In this document: piece by piece, positions 1 to 9,474 of the stretch
Numbering within the stretch: position 1 is the first letter of the stretch
Layout of the letters: each line of letters starts with the position of its first letter
Notes under the pieces: model-generated
The model's database searches: none
What the model was told of the DNA's origin: nothing
Seen by the model: the letters and a program-made list of their open reading frames with translations, nothing else
Made by a program: the position numbers and the translations under genes
NCBI RefSeq assembly: GCF_900638685.1
Contig: NZ_LR134533.1
Coordinates: forward strand, 682,001-746,000
Reading direction: 5' to 3'
Length of the DNA: 64,000 bases
Origin: Neisseria weaveri
Lineage (GTDB): Bacteria > Pseudomonadota > Gammaproteobacteria > Burkholderiales > Neisseriaceae

Positions 1-337
1 CATGATTTTCCCCGAAGCCATGACCGAACTGGGCATGTACAAAAAATTTGCCGATGCCGTCAAAGTTCCGGTATTGGCCAACATCACCGAATTTGGCGCA
101 ACGCCGCTTTACACTCAGCAGGAACTGGCTGAAAACGGCGTTTCCCTAGTTCTTTATCCGCTTTCTTCTTTCCGTGCAGCCAGCAAAGCCGCATTGAATG
201 TTTACCAATCCATTATGCGTGACGGTACTCAAGCCAACGTGGTAGATACCATGCAAACCCGTGCCGAGCTGTACGAACATCTGAATTACCACGATTTCGA
301 GCAAAAACTGGATAAGCTGTTCAGCCAAAACAAATAA
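1..337 (+). CDS. prpB: 2-methylisocitrate lyase, 3' part
   Basis: C-terminal part of PrpB, cut by the window edge; the frame is open from the first base, so the ATG at position 2 is internal. PrpB cleaves 2-methylisocitrate to pyruvate and succinate, the last step of the methylcitrate cycle for propionate. The visible 111 residues contain the isocitrate-lyase/PEP-mutase type barrel end ([13 protein letters not shown], then [17 protein letters not shown]). The identity is supported by prpC directly downstream. A 177-bp gap with a DUS separates it from prpC, so co-transcription is likely but not shown. Confidence 0.93.
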   Translation, partial: MIFPEAMTELGMYKKFADAVKVPVLANITEFGATPLYTQQELAENGVSLVLYPLSSFRAASKAALNVYQSIMRDGTQANVVDTMQTRAELYEHLNYHDFEQKLDKLFSQNK

Positions 338-514
338 ACAACCAATCGGAATAAATGCGAAACAGATGCCGTCTGAAAACGGCGTCGGTTTCGCCCTACC
401 CGAAAAATTTAAGACGGCCTCATCATTTGAATCAGAAACATTTGAATTATTTGATTTAAATAGAGTCCACAATAAGGCTTAAACCATAACGATTGTTTAC
501 CTAGGAGAAATAAC

Positions 515-1666
515 ATGACTACCGAAACCCCAGTAACACCGAAACCGAAAAAATCCGTTGCCCTCTCAGGCGTACCTGCCGGCAATACCGCACTGTGTAC
601 CGTGGGTCGCAGCGGCAACGATTTGAGCTACCGCGGCTACGACATTCTCGACTTGGCCAAACATTGCGAATTCGAAGAAGTGGCACACTTGCTGATTCAC
701 GGCCATCTGCCGAACAAATTCGAGCTGGCCGCATACAAGAAAAAACTCCAATCACTGCGCGGTTTGCCTATCCGCGTGATTCAAGTGCTGGAAAGCCTGC
801 CTGCGCACACTCACCCGATGGACGTATTGCGTACCGGCGTTTCCATGCTCGGCTGCGTTCATCCCGAGCGTGAAAGCCAACCGGCCAGCGAAGCGCGCGA
901 TATTGCCGACAAACTGATTGCCTGCTTGGGCAGTATGCTGCTGTATTGGTACCAATACTCGCACAACGGCAAACGCATTAAAGTAGAAAGCAAAGAAGAC
1001 AGCATCGGCGGTCACTTCCTGCATCTGCTGCACGGCAAGCGCCCGAAAAAATCCCACGTTAAAGCCATGCACATTTCATTGATTCTGTATGCAGAACACG
1101 AATTCAATGCTTCTACTTTCACTTCGCGCGTGATTGCCGGTACGGGCTCCGACCTCTACTCTGCCATTACCGGTGCTATCGGCGCATTGAAAGGCCCGAA
1201 ACACGGCGGTGCCAACGAAGTGGCTTACGACATCCAAAAACGCTACCGCAATGCCGACGAAGCTGAAGCGGATATCCGCGAACGCATCGGCCGCAAAGAA
1301 ATCGTTATCGGCTTCGGTCACCCTGTTTACACCGTTTCCGATCCCCGCAACGTTGTGATTAAAGAAGTGGCACGCGAATTGAGCCAAGAAACCGGCGATA
1401 TGCGCTTGTTTGATGTGGCCGAGCGTCTGGAAACCCTGATGTGGAACGAGAAAAAAATGTTCCCGAATCTCGACTGGTTCTCTGCCGTTTCTTACCAAAA
1501 ACTGGGCGTGCCCACCGCCATGTTCACACCGCTATTTGTGATTTCGCGCACTACCGGCTGGTCTGCCCACGTTCTTGAGCAACGCCAAGACGGCAAGATT
1601 ATCCGCCCGAGCGCGAACTACACCGGCCCGGATGATTTGGCTTTCGTTCCGATGGAAGAGCGCTAA
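515..1666 (+). CDS. prpC: 2-methylcitrate synthase
   Basis: Condenses propionyl-CoA with oxaloacetate to 2-methylcitrate. The 383-residue protein has the citrate-synthase fold hallmarks: AEHEFNAST in the middle, GPKHGGANE, and [13 protein letters not shown], containing the catalytic histidines, and a C-terminal SRTTGWSAH segment. The length and the missing N-terminal extension fit the methylcitrate/citrate synthase type II-like group rather than GltA, and the prpB/acnD neighbours favour PrpC. The start is supported by an AGGAG about 8 bases upstream (502-506). Confidence 0.95.
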   Translation: MTTETPVTPKPKKSVALSGVPAGNTALCTVGRSGNDLSYRGYDILDLAKHCEFEEVAHLLIHGHLPNKFELAAYKKKLQSLRGLPIRVIQVLESLPAHTHPMDVLRTGVSMLGCVHPERESQPASEARDIADKLIACLGSMLLYWYQYSHNGKRIKVESKEDSIGGHFLHLLHGKRPKKSHVKAMHISLILYAEHEFNASTFTSRVIAGTGSDLYSAITGAIGALKGPKHGGANEVAYDIQKRYRNADEAEADIRERIGRKEIVIGFGHPVYTVSDPRNVVIKEVARELSQETGDMRLFDVAERLETLMWNEKKMFPNLDWFSAVSYQKLGVPTAMFTPLFVISRTTGWSAHVLEQRQDGKIIRPSANYTGPDDLAFVPMEER

Positions 1667-1678
1667 TTAAATGTTGTA

Positions 1679-1711
1679 AGGTACGGTCGGTTTTACCAAC
1701 CGTACCTTTTT
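1679..1711 (+). terminator. Rho-independent terminator after prpC
   Basis: Perfect 9-bp stem AGGTACGGT/ACCGTACCT (1679-1687 with 1699-1707), 11-base loop, followed by a T run. Confidence 0.8.
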
Positions 1712-1912
1712 GATTTTCAGACAGCTTTTTTTAAACGGGCCGTCTGAAAATAAACTACTCAAGCAAATTAACAACCAAGCCGAAAAAAATTCAGACGGCC
1801 TGATTGCAAACAGCGCAAAATAAAACCGTTCTTTATATAATCAATCAAATAACAATAAAAATTCCCAACGCTTCGCTTCATAGAAACCGATAAGCTTAAT
1901 GCAGAGAATTTT

Positions 1913-1951
1913 TTTTCAGACGGCCTCCCCTCAATACAGGCCGTCTGAAAA
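1913..1951. repeat. Inverted pair of DNA uptake sequences
   Basis: Two 12-mer AG-DUS copies face each other (1915-1926 and 1938-1949) and lie 43 bp before the acnD start. More DUS copies at 1739 and 1787 fill the prpC-acnD gap. The pair could form a hairpin in the acnD leader, but no T run follows. Confidence 0.8.
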
Positions 1952-1994
1952 CTGAAACGCAAAATTGAAAAGAAAAACACTAAGGAGCAATTTT

Positions 1995-4601
1995 ATGAGC
2001 ACCAACCAAATCTACCGCAAACCCCTACCCGATTCCGATTTGGAATACTACGATGCCCGCGCGGCGTGTGAAGATATCCAACCCGGTTCTTACGATACGC
2101 TGCCGTACACCTCGCGCATTTTGGCCGAAAACCTGGTTAACCGTGCCGACAAGGTGGACTTGCCCACGCTGCAAAGCTGGTTGCGCCAACTGATTGAGCG
2201 CAAGCAGGAAATCGACTTTCCGTGGTTTCCTGCGCGCGTGGTGTGCCACGATATTTTGGGGCAGACCGCGCTGGTGGATTTGGCCGGTTTGCGTGATGCG
2301 ATTGCCGAAAAAGGCGGCGATCCTTCCAAAGTCAACCCCGTAGTGCAAACCCAGCTGATTGTCGACCACTCGCTTGCCGTGGAATGCGGCGGCTATGATC
2401 CCGATGCGTTTGCCAAAAACCGTGCCATCGAAGACCGCCGCAACGAAGATCGCTTCCACTTTATCAACTGGACGAAAACCGCTTTTGAAAATGTGGATGT
2501 GATTCCCGCGGGCAACGGCATCATGCACCAAATCAACTTGGAAAAAATGTCGCCCGTGATTCAGGTAAAAGACGGCGTGGCCTTCCCCGACACCTGCGTC
2601 GGCACCGACAGCCACACGCCGCATGTGGACGCGCTGGGCGTGATTTCCGTAGGCGTGGGCGGCTTGGAAGCCGAAACCGTGATGCTCGGCCGCGCTTCAA
2701 TGATGCGCCTGCCCGATATTGTGGGCGTGGAGCTGACCGGCAAACGCCAGCCCGGCATTACTGCTACCGATATCGTGTTGGCTTTGACTGAATTTTTGCG
2801 TAAAGAGCGTGTGGTTGGCGCATTTGTTGAGTTCTTCGGCGAAGGCGCGCGCAGCCTGTCGATTGGCGACCGCGCCACCATTTCCAACATGACGCCCGAA
2901 TTCGGTGCCACCGCCGCGATGTTCTCGATTGACGAACAAACCATTGATTATCTGAAACTCACCGGCCGCGATGACGAACAAGTTAAATTGGTGGAAAACT
3001 ACGCCAAAACCGCAGGCCTGTGGTCGGATGCTTTGGCCAAAGCCGAATATCCGCGCGTGTTGAAGTTCGACTTATCCACCGTTACCCGCAACATGGCCGG
3101 CCCGTCCAACCCGCACGCCCGTTTCTCGACCACCGATTTGGCCGCCAAAGGTATCGCCGCGCCTTACGAAGTGCCCTCAGACGGCAAAATGCCCGACGGC
3201 GCAGTCATCATCGCGGCGATTACATCGTGCACCAACACCTCCAACCCGCGCAACGTCGTGGCCGCCGCCCTGTTGGCGCGCAATGCCAACAAACTGGGCT
3301 TAACCCGCAAGCCGTGGGTGAAATCTTCGTTTGCACCCGGCTCCAAAGTAGCGGAAATCTATCTGAAAGAAGCCGGCTTGTTGCCCGAATTGGAGCAACT
3401 CGGTTTCGGTATCGTTGCCTTTGCCTGCACCACATGTAACGGCATGTCCGGCGCGCTCGATCCGAAAATCCAACAGGAAATCATCGACCGCGATTTGTAC
3501 GCCACCGCCGTATTGTCGGGCAACCGCAACTTCGACGGCCGCATCCACCCCTACGCCAAACAAGCCTTCCTCGCCTCGCCGCCGCTGGTGGTGGCCTACG
3601 CGATTGCAGGCAGCATCCGTTTCGATATTGAAAACGACGTATTGGGCGTTTCAGACGGCAAAGAAATCCGCCTGAAAGACATTTGGCCGACCGACGAGGA
3701 AATCGACGAAATCGTTGCCAAACATGTGAAACCGCAGCAATTCCGCGACGTGTACATCCCCATGTTCGACACCGGTACCGCCGAAAAAGCGCCCAGCCCG
3801 CTGTACGACTGGCGCCCCATGTCCACCTACATCCGCCGTCCGCCATACTGGGAAGGCGCGTTGGCAGGCGAGCGCACCTTAAAAGGCATGCGCCCGCTGG
3901 CGATTCTGCCCGACAATATCACCACCGACCACTTGTCGCCTTCCAACGCCATTCTGCCGACCAGCGCGGCAGGCGAATACCTCGCGAAAATGGGCCTGCC
4001 TGAAGAGGACTTCAACTCTTACGCCACCCACCGCGGCGACCACTTGACCGCCCAACGCGCCACCTTCGCCAACCCCAAACTCTTCAACGAAATGGTGAAA
4101 AACGAAGACGGCACCACTAAACAAGGCTCACTCGCCCGCGTAGAGCCCGAAGGCCAAGTGATGCGCATGTGGGAAGCGATTGAAACCTATATGAACCGCA
4201 AACAGCCGCTGATTATCGTGGCCGGTGCCGACTACGGCCAAGGCTCCAGCCGCGACTGGGCCGCCAAAGGCGTGCGCCTCGCCGGCGTGGAAGCCATTGT
4301 GGCCGAAGGCTTCGAGCGCATCCACCGCACCAACCTCATCGGCATGGGCGTGCTGCCGCTGCAATTCAAAGAAGGCGTTAACCGCCACACCTTAGAACTG
4401 GACGGCACCGAAACCTACGATGTGATCGGCAAACGCGAACCGCGCTGCGACTTAACGCTGGTTATCCACCGCAAAAACGGCGAAACGGTTGAAGTGCCCG
4501 TAACCTGCCGTTTGGACACCGCCGAAGAAGTGCTGATCTACGAAGCCGGCGGCGTGCTGCAACGCTTCGCGCAAGACTTCTTGGAAGGTAACGCGGCTTG
4601 A
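1995..4601 (+). CDS. acnD: Fe/S-dependent 2-methylcitrate dehydratase AcnD
   Basis: Aconitase-family enzyme that dehydrates 2-methylcitrate; it needs PrpF to yield cis-2-methylaconitate usable by aconitase. The 868 residues match AcnD length. [4Fe-4S] cysteines are seen in AAITSCTNTSNP and FACTTCNGMSG; the C-terminal swivel domain carries GADYGQGSSRDWAA. I start it at 1995 (MSTNQIYRKPLP) because TAAGGAG ends 8 bases upstream; a frame extension to 1965 has no ribosome site. Aconitase A is the close alternative; prpB/prpC linkage and the N-terminal sequence favour AcnD. Its partner prpF is 54.5 kb downstream here. Confidence 0.9.
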   Translation: MSTNQIYRKPLPDSDLEYYDARAACEDIQPGSYDTLPYTSRILAENLVNRADKVDLPTLQSWLRQLIERKQEIDFPWFPARVVCHDILGQTALVDLAGLRDAIAEKGGDPSKVNPVVQTQLIVDHSLAVECGGYDPDAFAKNRAIEDRRNEDRFHFINWTKTAFENVDVIPAGNGIMHQINLEKMSPVIQVKDGVAFPDTCVGTDSHTPHVDALGVISVGVGGLEAETVMLGRASMMRLPDIVGVELTGKRQPGITATDIVLALTEFLRKERVVGAFVEFFGEGARSLSIGDRATISNMTPEFGATAAMFSIDEQTIDYLKLTGRDDEQVKLVENYAKTAGLWSDALAKAEYPRVLKFDLSTVTRNMAGPSNPHARFSTTDLAAKGIAAPYEVPSDGKMPDGAVIIAAITSCTNTSNPRNVVAAALLARNANKLGLTRKPWVKSSFAPGSKVAEIYLKEAGLLPELEQLGFGIVAFACTTCNGMSGALDPKIQQEIIDRDLYATAVLSGNRNFDGRIHPYAKQAFLASPPLVVAYAIAGSIRFDIENDVLGVSDGKEIRLKDIWPTDEEIDEIVAKHVKPQQFRDVYIPMFDTGTAEKAPSPLYDWRPMSTYIRRPPYWEGALAGERTLKGMRPLAILPDNITTDHLSPSNAILPTSAAGEYLAKMGLPEEDFNSYATHRGDHLTAQRATFANPKLFNEMVKNEDGTTKQGSLARVEPEGQVMRMWEAIETYMNRKQPLIIVAGADYGQGSSRDWAAKGVRLAGVEAIVAEGFERIHRTNLIGMGVLPLQFKEGVNRHTLELDGTETYDVIGKREPRCDLTLVIHRKNGETVEVPVTCRLDTAEEVLIYEAGGVLQRFAQDFLEGNAA

Positions 4602-4635
4602 GAGATTGATTATTTTATTTAAAATAATTTAATTA

Positions 4636-4677
4636 AATTCAGGTTATCTCTGATATTAAGAGATAGCCTGAATTTTT
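4636..4677 (+). terminator. Terminator after acnD
   Basis: Imperfect 16-bp inverted repeat (AATTCAGGTTATCTCT paired with AGAGATAGCCTGAATT) followed by TTTTT. Confidence 0.75.
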
Positions 4678-4696
4678 AGATTCGGTATTTTCACAA

Positions 4697-5362
4697 ATGA
4701 TTAGTTTGAAACAGACAGATATTTCCCAAGTGGTTGCCTCTTATAACTCGAATGATTCGATTCATCATCGCTATAAGAGTTTTGATTTTTGCTATGCTCA
4801 TTTTCATCCTCAATCAAAGGGCAAAAATGATAATGATCTAGAAAAGAGTTGCTATGTACTATGGGGGTATTTAGCGAGCTGGGGAATGCTCCGAGGTTCA
4901 AGTCATTTGCTTAACCTAAATCCTGCTTATCTTAAACCTCTAGTAAAATTTATTAATAAACAAAAAGAATCACTTTGGGATATTGATGTTCCAAACTATC
5001 CTAAAAATTTTGAAACTATTACAGATCTCTATAACAGAGTGACAGAAAAGCTCAATTGGAATGATAAAAGACATGTGACCTTAGTGACAAAGATCATTTT
5101 GGGTGTTTTTGGTATTGTTCCTGCATATGACCAAAATTTTCGAAACACGTTTAAGTGTATAACATCTTGTGGATTTAGCTCATTTAATAAAAAATCATTA
5201 GATACTATCTACAGATTTTATGTTGAAAATCAGATGGATATTGATAATTTACATATGCAATGTGTGGTTGTTGATTTTGAGGGTAATTCAACTCTGATTA
5301 AATATCCTAGGGCTAAAATTATTGACATGTATGGCTTCCAAAGAGCTGAGACTCATAGATAA
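4697..5362 (+). CDS. AT-rich hypothetical protein
   Basis: 221 residues, not recognised. No signal peptide, transmembrane segment or familiar motif is evident; it is rich in Asn, Lys, Ile and Phe. Codon use is strikingly AT-rich against the GC-rich acnD and xseA on both sides and it lacks any DUS, which suggests recent acquisition. No good ribosome site precedes the ATG. It sits where other Neisseria are expected to have prpF after acnD, so it may mark a rearrangement joint. Confidence 0.6.
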   Translation: MISLKQTDISQVVASYNSNDSIHHRYKSFDFCYAHFHPQSKGKNDNDLEKSCYVLWGYLASWGMLRGSSHLLNLNPAYLKPLVKFINKQKESLWDIDVPNYPKNFETITDLYNRVTEKLNWNDKRHVTLVTKIILGVFGIVPAYDQNFRNTFKCITSCGFSSFNKKSLDTIYRFYVENQMDIDNLHMQCVVVDFEGNSTLIKYPRAKIIDMYGFQRAETHR

Positions 5363-5382
5363 ACCTTATTCTATTACTATAT

Positions 5383-5700
5383 TCAGTAAAACACCGCCAA
5401 CCAAATCGTAACTTCCTCTTGATCCGTCATCACCACCCTATGCCTGCAATGCGCCGGAATATGCACATAATCCCCGGTTTGCAGGCTGATTTCTTTGCTG
5501 TTTTCAAAACCCAGCACCGCGCTGCCTTGCAATAAAATCACCCATTCGGCTTCGTCTTGGTCGTACCAACCCTCTTCGGGAGAGGATTGTCCGTGCGAAA
5601 CGATACGTTCGATGCGGATATTAGGCGTGCGCAAGATGTCTTCAAAGGTTTCTATATCGGTGCGTTCGGGCAGCGGGTGGAAGATATTGTGCTTGTTCAT
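5383..5700 (-). CDS. Small cupin-domain protein
   Basis: 105 residues forming a single cupin barrel: EGWYDQDEAEWVILLQGSAV (motif 1-like), then GDYVHIPAHCRHRV (motif 2, with metal-type His). Cupins of this size bind a metal and serve as isomerases, dioxygenases or sensors; the substrate is unknown. It is immediately downstream of xseA on the same strand, about 50 bp away across a DUS (5716-5725). Function is family-level only. Confidence 0.75.
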   Translation of the reverse strand: MNKHNIFHPLPERTDIETFEDILRTPNIRIERIVSHGQSSPEEGWYDQDEAEWVILLQGSAVLGFENSKEISLQTGDYVHIPAHCRHRVVMTDQEEVTIWLAVFY

Positions 5701-5750
5701 GGCGGCTTCCTGTTTTCAGACGGCCTGATGATTGCCTCTAAATATAAATT

Positions 5751-7106
5751 TTAAGAATAATCAAACAAATCCGGCTGTTTGTGTTCGCTGGTTACGCGCA
5801 CGTCGGTTTCGCCGTCTGCAAAGGTAATGTGCAGCTTCTGGCCTTGCTTCAAAGCATGGGCGCTGCGGATGACTTGGCCGCGGCTGTTTTTAACCACGCT
5901 GAAGCCGCGTTCCAAAATGTGCTGCGGCGACACGGCTTCGAGCAGGGCGGCCTGTTTCTCGAGGCGTTGGCGGTACAGCGCGAACAAAGACAAACGGCTT
6001 TGCTGTAAGGCCGTCTGAAAACGCATTACGTCTCGTTTGGACGCCGAAATATCGGGGCGCAGATGGGCGAGGGTTTGCTGCTGGCGGGCGAGCTTCTGCA
6101 CATTGAAACGATGGTTGTTTTGCATGGAGAAGCGCAGCGATTGTTGTAAGGCGGCAAGTTGGTTGCGTTGTTCGTTTAACTTTTGCTGCGGATGGCGGAT
6201 TTGGCGGGCGAACCAATCCACTTTTTGGCTGGCATCGTAATAACGCTGCTCCAATGCCGTTTTCAGACGGCCTTGTGCCTGTGCGAGCTTATGCAGCGAT
6301 TCCAAGCGGTTGGGGCTGACCAGTTCCGCCGCGCCCGTGGGCGTGGGTGCGCGCACGTCGGCGACAAAATCCGCCAGCGTGAAATCGGTTTCATGCCCGA
6401 CACCGCTGACCACGGGGATTTCACACGCTTCAATCGCCCGCACCACAGGCTCTTCGTTAAACGCCCACAAGTCTTCGATGCTACCGCCGCCGCGGCACAC
6501 GATTAATACATCTGCTTCGGCACGCGCAGAGGCCGTCTGAATCGCTTGGGCGATCTGCAATTCGCTGCCCGCACCTTGCACGGCGGTCGGGTACACAATC
6601 ACGGGGATTTCCGGCGCACGGCGTTTTAGTGTGCTGACCACGTCGCGCAAAGCTGCCGCGGCAAGGCTGGTTACGATGCCGATGGTGCTCGGATGGGCGG
6701 GTAGCGGTTTTTTGCGTTCCGCCGCAAACACGCCCTCGGCCTGCAATTGGGCTTTCAGTTTTTCATAGGCTTCGTAAAGCTGCCCCAAACCTTTCAGGCG
6801 CACTTCGTTCACGGTGATTTGAAACTCGCCGCGCGCTTCGTAAATGCTGATTTTGCCGGTCAGCTCGATGTGGTCGCCTTCTTTCAAAGGGGCGGCCAAC
6901 TTTGCCGCCGTGCCTTTAAACATGGCGCAGCGCACTTGGGCGCGGCTGTCTTTGAGCGAAAAATAGTAATGCCCACTGGCGGCGCGGGTAAGGTTGGACA
7001 CTTCGCCCGCCACCCACAGCCCGAACAGGTTGTCTTCCAGCAGGCTTCTGGCTAGGGCGTTCAATTCGGAAACGGAAATGGCGGCAGGGGCGAAGAGTTC
7101 GGACAT
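5751..7106 (-). CDS. xseA: Exodeoxyribonuclease VII large subunit
   Basis: Catalytic large subunit of ExoVII, which degrades single-stranded DNA in both directions with XseB. The 451 residues show an N-terminal OB-fold (SVSELNALARSLLEDN to about residue 100), the catalytic block IPVVSGVGHETDFTLADFVA with the nearby RAPTPTGAAE, a long coiled-coil segment (about 270-390) and a C-terminal domain. Length is typical. xseB is not in the window. Confidence 0.95.
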   Translation of the reverse strand: MSELFAPAAISVSELNALARSLLEDNLFGLWVAGEVSNLTRAASGHYYFSLKDSRAQVRCAMFKGTAAKLAAPLKEGDHIELTGKISIYEARGEFQITVNEVRLKGLGQLYEAYEKLKAQLQAEGVFAAERKKPLPAHPSTIGIVTSLAAAALRDVVSTLKRRAPEIPVIVYPTAVQGAGSELQIAQAIQTASARAEADVLIVCRGGGSIEDLWAFNEEPVVRAIEACEIPVVSGVGHETDFTLADFVADVRAPTPTGAAELVSPNRLESLHKLAQAQGRLKTALEQRYYDASQKVDWFARQIRHPQQKLNEQRNQLAALQQSLRFSMQNNHRFNVQKLARQQQTLAHLRPDISASKRDVMRFQTALQQSRLSLFALYRQRLEKQAALLEAVSPQHILERGFSVVKNSRGQVIRSAHALKQGQKLHITFADGETDVRVTSEHKQPDLFDYS

Positions 7107-7454
7107 GGCTCAATAATTTATAAATAAAGTCAAATATTATAAGTGGTTCAAGATTGAATTTGTAGCCACGTCCCTATTCTCATACCGTAACCGCCTATTC
7201 AGCCTGAAAATGAGAGTTGAGAAATCATGCCCAATGAATGAACTTTTATCTGACCAAATCATCGAATTGATTAATCTAGAATCAATTAAGATCTCTATTA
7301 TTTTAAAATACGCTTCTTAACAAACCTACCTATTGCAGAGCCAAAGTGCCGGCGGTAACCAATAATTCAGCCTTATTTAGCTTATTTAGGCTTATCCAAT
7401 AAATATTTACCGCTTTCAGGCGGCTTCTGCAATAAACACAAGAATGGGAAAAAC
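7107..7454. other. Intergenic region, xseA to acyltransferase
   Basis: 348 bp between divergent genes, AT-rich in its middle (7230-7320). It should hold both promoters, but I could not pick a convincing -35/-10 pair. No repeat or RNA gene was seen. Confidence 0.4.
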
Positions 7455-9380
7455 ATGAAATATCGCCACGAAATTGACGGGCTGCGGGCCGTGGCCGTTT
7501 TGCCTGTGATTTTATTCCATGCAGGCTGGTCAGTATTTAAAGGCGGTTTTATCGGTGTGGATATCTTTTTCGTGATCAGCGGTTATCTGATTACCTCAAT
7601 CATTTTGTCGGACATGGAAGCCGGCAGGTTTTCCTTGAGAGACTTCTACGAACGCCGCTTCCGGCGTATTCTCCCCGCCCTGTTTTTCGTTTTAATCTGC
7701 GTGACTCCGTTTGCCTACGCATGGCTGATTCCCAATGAGATGAAAGCTTACAGCCAAAGTTTGGTCAGCGTTGCCGCATTTTCATCAAACATTCTTTTTT
7801 GGTTGACAAGCGGCTACTTCGAAACCGCAACCGAGCTCAAACCGCTGCTGCATACTTGGAGCCTCGGAGTAGAAGAACAGTATTATTTATTCTTTCCGCT
7901 GATCATGATGCTGCTGTGGAAAAAAGGCAGAGCCTTGCTGGTGCCTTTCATGTTGCTGCTGATGATTGCCAGCTTTGCGGCTTCCGAATGGGCCGTCCGC
8001 CATTATCCGACTGCTGCTTTTTATCTGCTGCCTTTTCGGGCATGGGAACTGTTTTCCGGTGCTGCGGTTGCCTATTATTTTTCAAAATACGACCGCCATG
8101 CGCAAAACCAGACCTTAAACCAAATCGGCAGTTTGTCCGGCTTGGCGATGATTGCGGTTTCTATCTTCACCTACTCCAAACACACACCGTTTCCGGGCAT
8201 TTATGCCATTCTGCCTGTTTTAGGCACGGTTTTGGTTATCGTCTTTACCAATCAAAAAACTTGGGTCGGCAAACTTTTATCCAACAAAATCATGGTACAA
8301 ATCGGCTTAATCAGCTATAGCGCGTATTTGTGGCACAACCCTTTATTCGCTTTCGCACGCATACGCTCGGAATTCCATGTCGAATTTTCATGGTTGATGA
8401 TCGGTTTGTCGGCGCTATCACTGATTCTCGCCTATTTTACTTGGAAATATGTCGAAGCCCCTTTCCGCAACCGCAGCAAATACAATCGCAGCTACATCTT
8501 CAAACTGTCTCTGCTCGGCAGCGTAATGATGGGCTGCACCGGTCTGGCCGGCCACTTTTATTTCAAAAGCAAAGAACCCCATATCGACTACAAATGGGAT
8601 CAACTTGCACGCCGCCACGAATGTCTGCTTCAAGACGATCATCAACATATCCATGCAGAAAGCTGTTATGAAAACGGCAACAACAATGTTTTACTATGGG
8701 GCGACAGCCACAGTGCCGCCTTATATCAAGGCTTGTCGGACTTTGCAGAAACCAACGGCATTGCCCTGACACAGCTTACCCAATCCGCCTGCATGCCCGT
8801 ATTGAACGACCGGTTTGCCGACTACTCCACACGCAAAAACTGCCTGATGATCAACCGCCAGATTCTGGAGCATATCAAAGTCAAAAAATACCAAACGATT
8901 ATATTGCACAGCTTATGGCTGAACGCTCTCAATACCGACGACTACAGCCCGGTTCCCGTTTATTTGGATGACACCGTCAAGCAAATCAAAGCCGCTTCCC
9001 CCGACAGCAAAATCGTAATTATTTCCATGATACCGCGCTGGTATGTTTCCGTTGAACGCGCCTATGCCAAACGCCTCAATGAGACCGCCTCCGACGGCAC
9101 AGCCGGACAACCGGTGTTTGCCAAAGCCATTGCTCCCGAAGCCTTGGCACAAGCGATACGCAAAACCGCAACCGACAACAGCGTTACCCTCATCGAGCCT
9201 TTAAAATACCTTTGCCAACCTCAAGCCGAAGATCCGAATCATCCTTACTGCCTGATATCAACAGACGGTACACGAGAAAAAATGCTCTACATCGATGCTG
9301 ACCACCTCAGCAACCTCGGTGCGGACACCTTAGTGAAAAAAATGGATCAAACGCTTAAACAAATCTTGTTGAAACCCTAA
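7455..9380 (+). CDS. OafA/YrhL-type acyltransferase with C-terminal SGNH domain
   Basis: Integral-membrane O-acyltransferase that likely acetylates a cell-surface sugar (LOS, capsule or glycan). Residues 1-365 are an acyltransferase-3 domain with about ten membrane helices and the start block KYRHEIDGLRAVAVLPVILFHAG. The rest is a periplasmic SGNH hydrolase-like domain with LLWGDSHSAAL (block I serine) and DADHLSN (DxxH). The 641-residue length fits the two-domain class. GGGA precedes the ATG. The substrate cannot be deduced; the gene is monocistronic and faces pepN across a shared terminator. Confidence 0.88.
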   Translation: MKYRHEIDGLRAVAVLPVILFHAGWSVFKGGFIGVDIFFVISGYLITSIILSDMEAGRFSLRDFYERRFRRILPALFFVLICVTPFAYAWLIPNEMKAYSQSLVSVAAFSSNILFWLTSGYFETATELKPLLHTWSLGVEEQYYLFFPLIMMLLWKKGRALLVPFMLLLMIASFAASEWAVRHYPTAAFYLLPFRAWELFSGAAVAYYFSKYDRHAQNQTLNQIGSLSGLAMIAVSIFTYSKHTPFPGIYAILPVLGTVLVIVFTNQKTWVGKLLSNKIMVQIGLISYSAYLWHNPLFAFARIRSEFHVEFSWLMIGLSALSLILAYFTWKYVEAPFRNRSKYNRSYIFKLSLLGSVMMGCTGLAGHFYFKSKEPHIDYKWDQLARRHECLLQDDHQHIHAESCYENGNNNVLLWGDSHSAALYQGLSDFAETNGIALTQLTQSACMPVLNDRFADYSTRKNCLMINRQILEHIKVKKYQTIILHSLWLNALNTDDYSPVPVYLDDTVKQIKAASPDSKIVIISMIPRWYVSVERAYAKRLNETASDGTAGQPVFAKAIAPEALAQAIRKTATDNSVTLIEPLKYLCQPQAEDPNHPYCLISTDGTREKMLYIDADHLSNLGADTLVKKMDQTLKQILLKP

Positions 9381-9405
9381 CTCCACCGTTTTAAGCCAAT
9401 CATAA

Positions 9406-9442
9406 AAAAGAGGCCGTCTGAAAATTTCAGACGGCCTCTTTT
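9406..9442. terminator. Bidirectional DUS-pair terminator
   Basis: Perfect inverted repeat AAAAGAGGCCGTCTGAAA/TTTCAGACGGCCTCTTTT between convergent genes, with A and T runs on either side so that it can serve both strands. Confidence 0.85.
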
Positions 9443-9474
9443 ATGACGCGTATGACGCGCTGCCGATTATCGGT

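Noticed and set aside
2025..4388. Several antisense and alternative-frame ORFs in acnD
   Set aside because: Shadows of a GC-rich conserved gene.
9406..9442. Correia-type repeat (CREE)
   Set aside because: Only DUS pairs were seen; no TATAG-ended 100-150 bp elements were found in the window.
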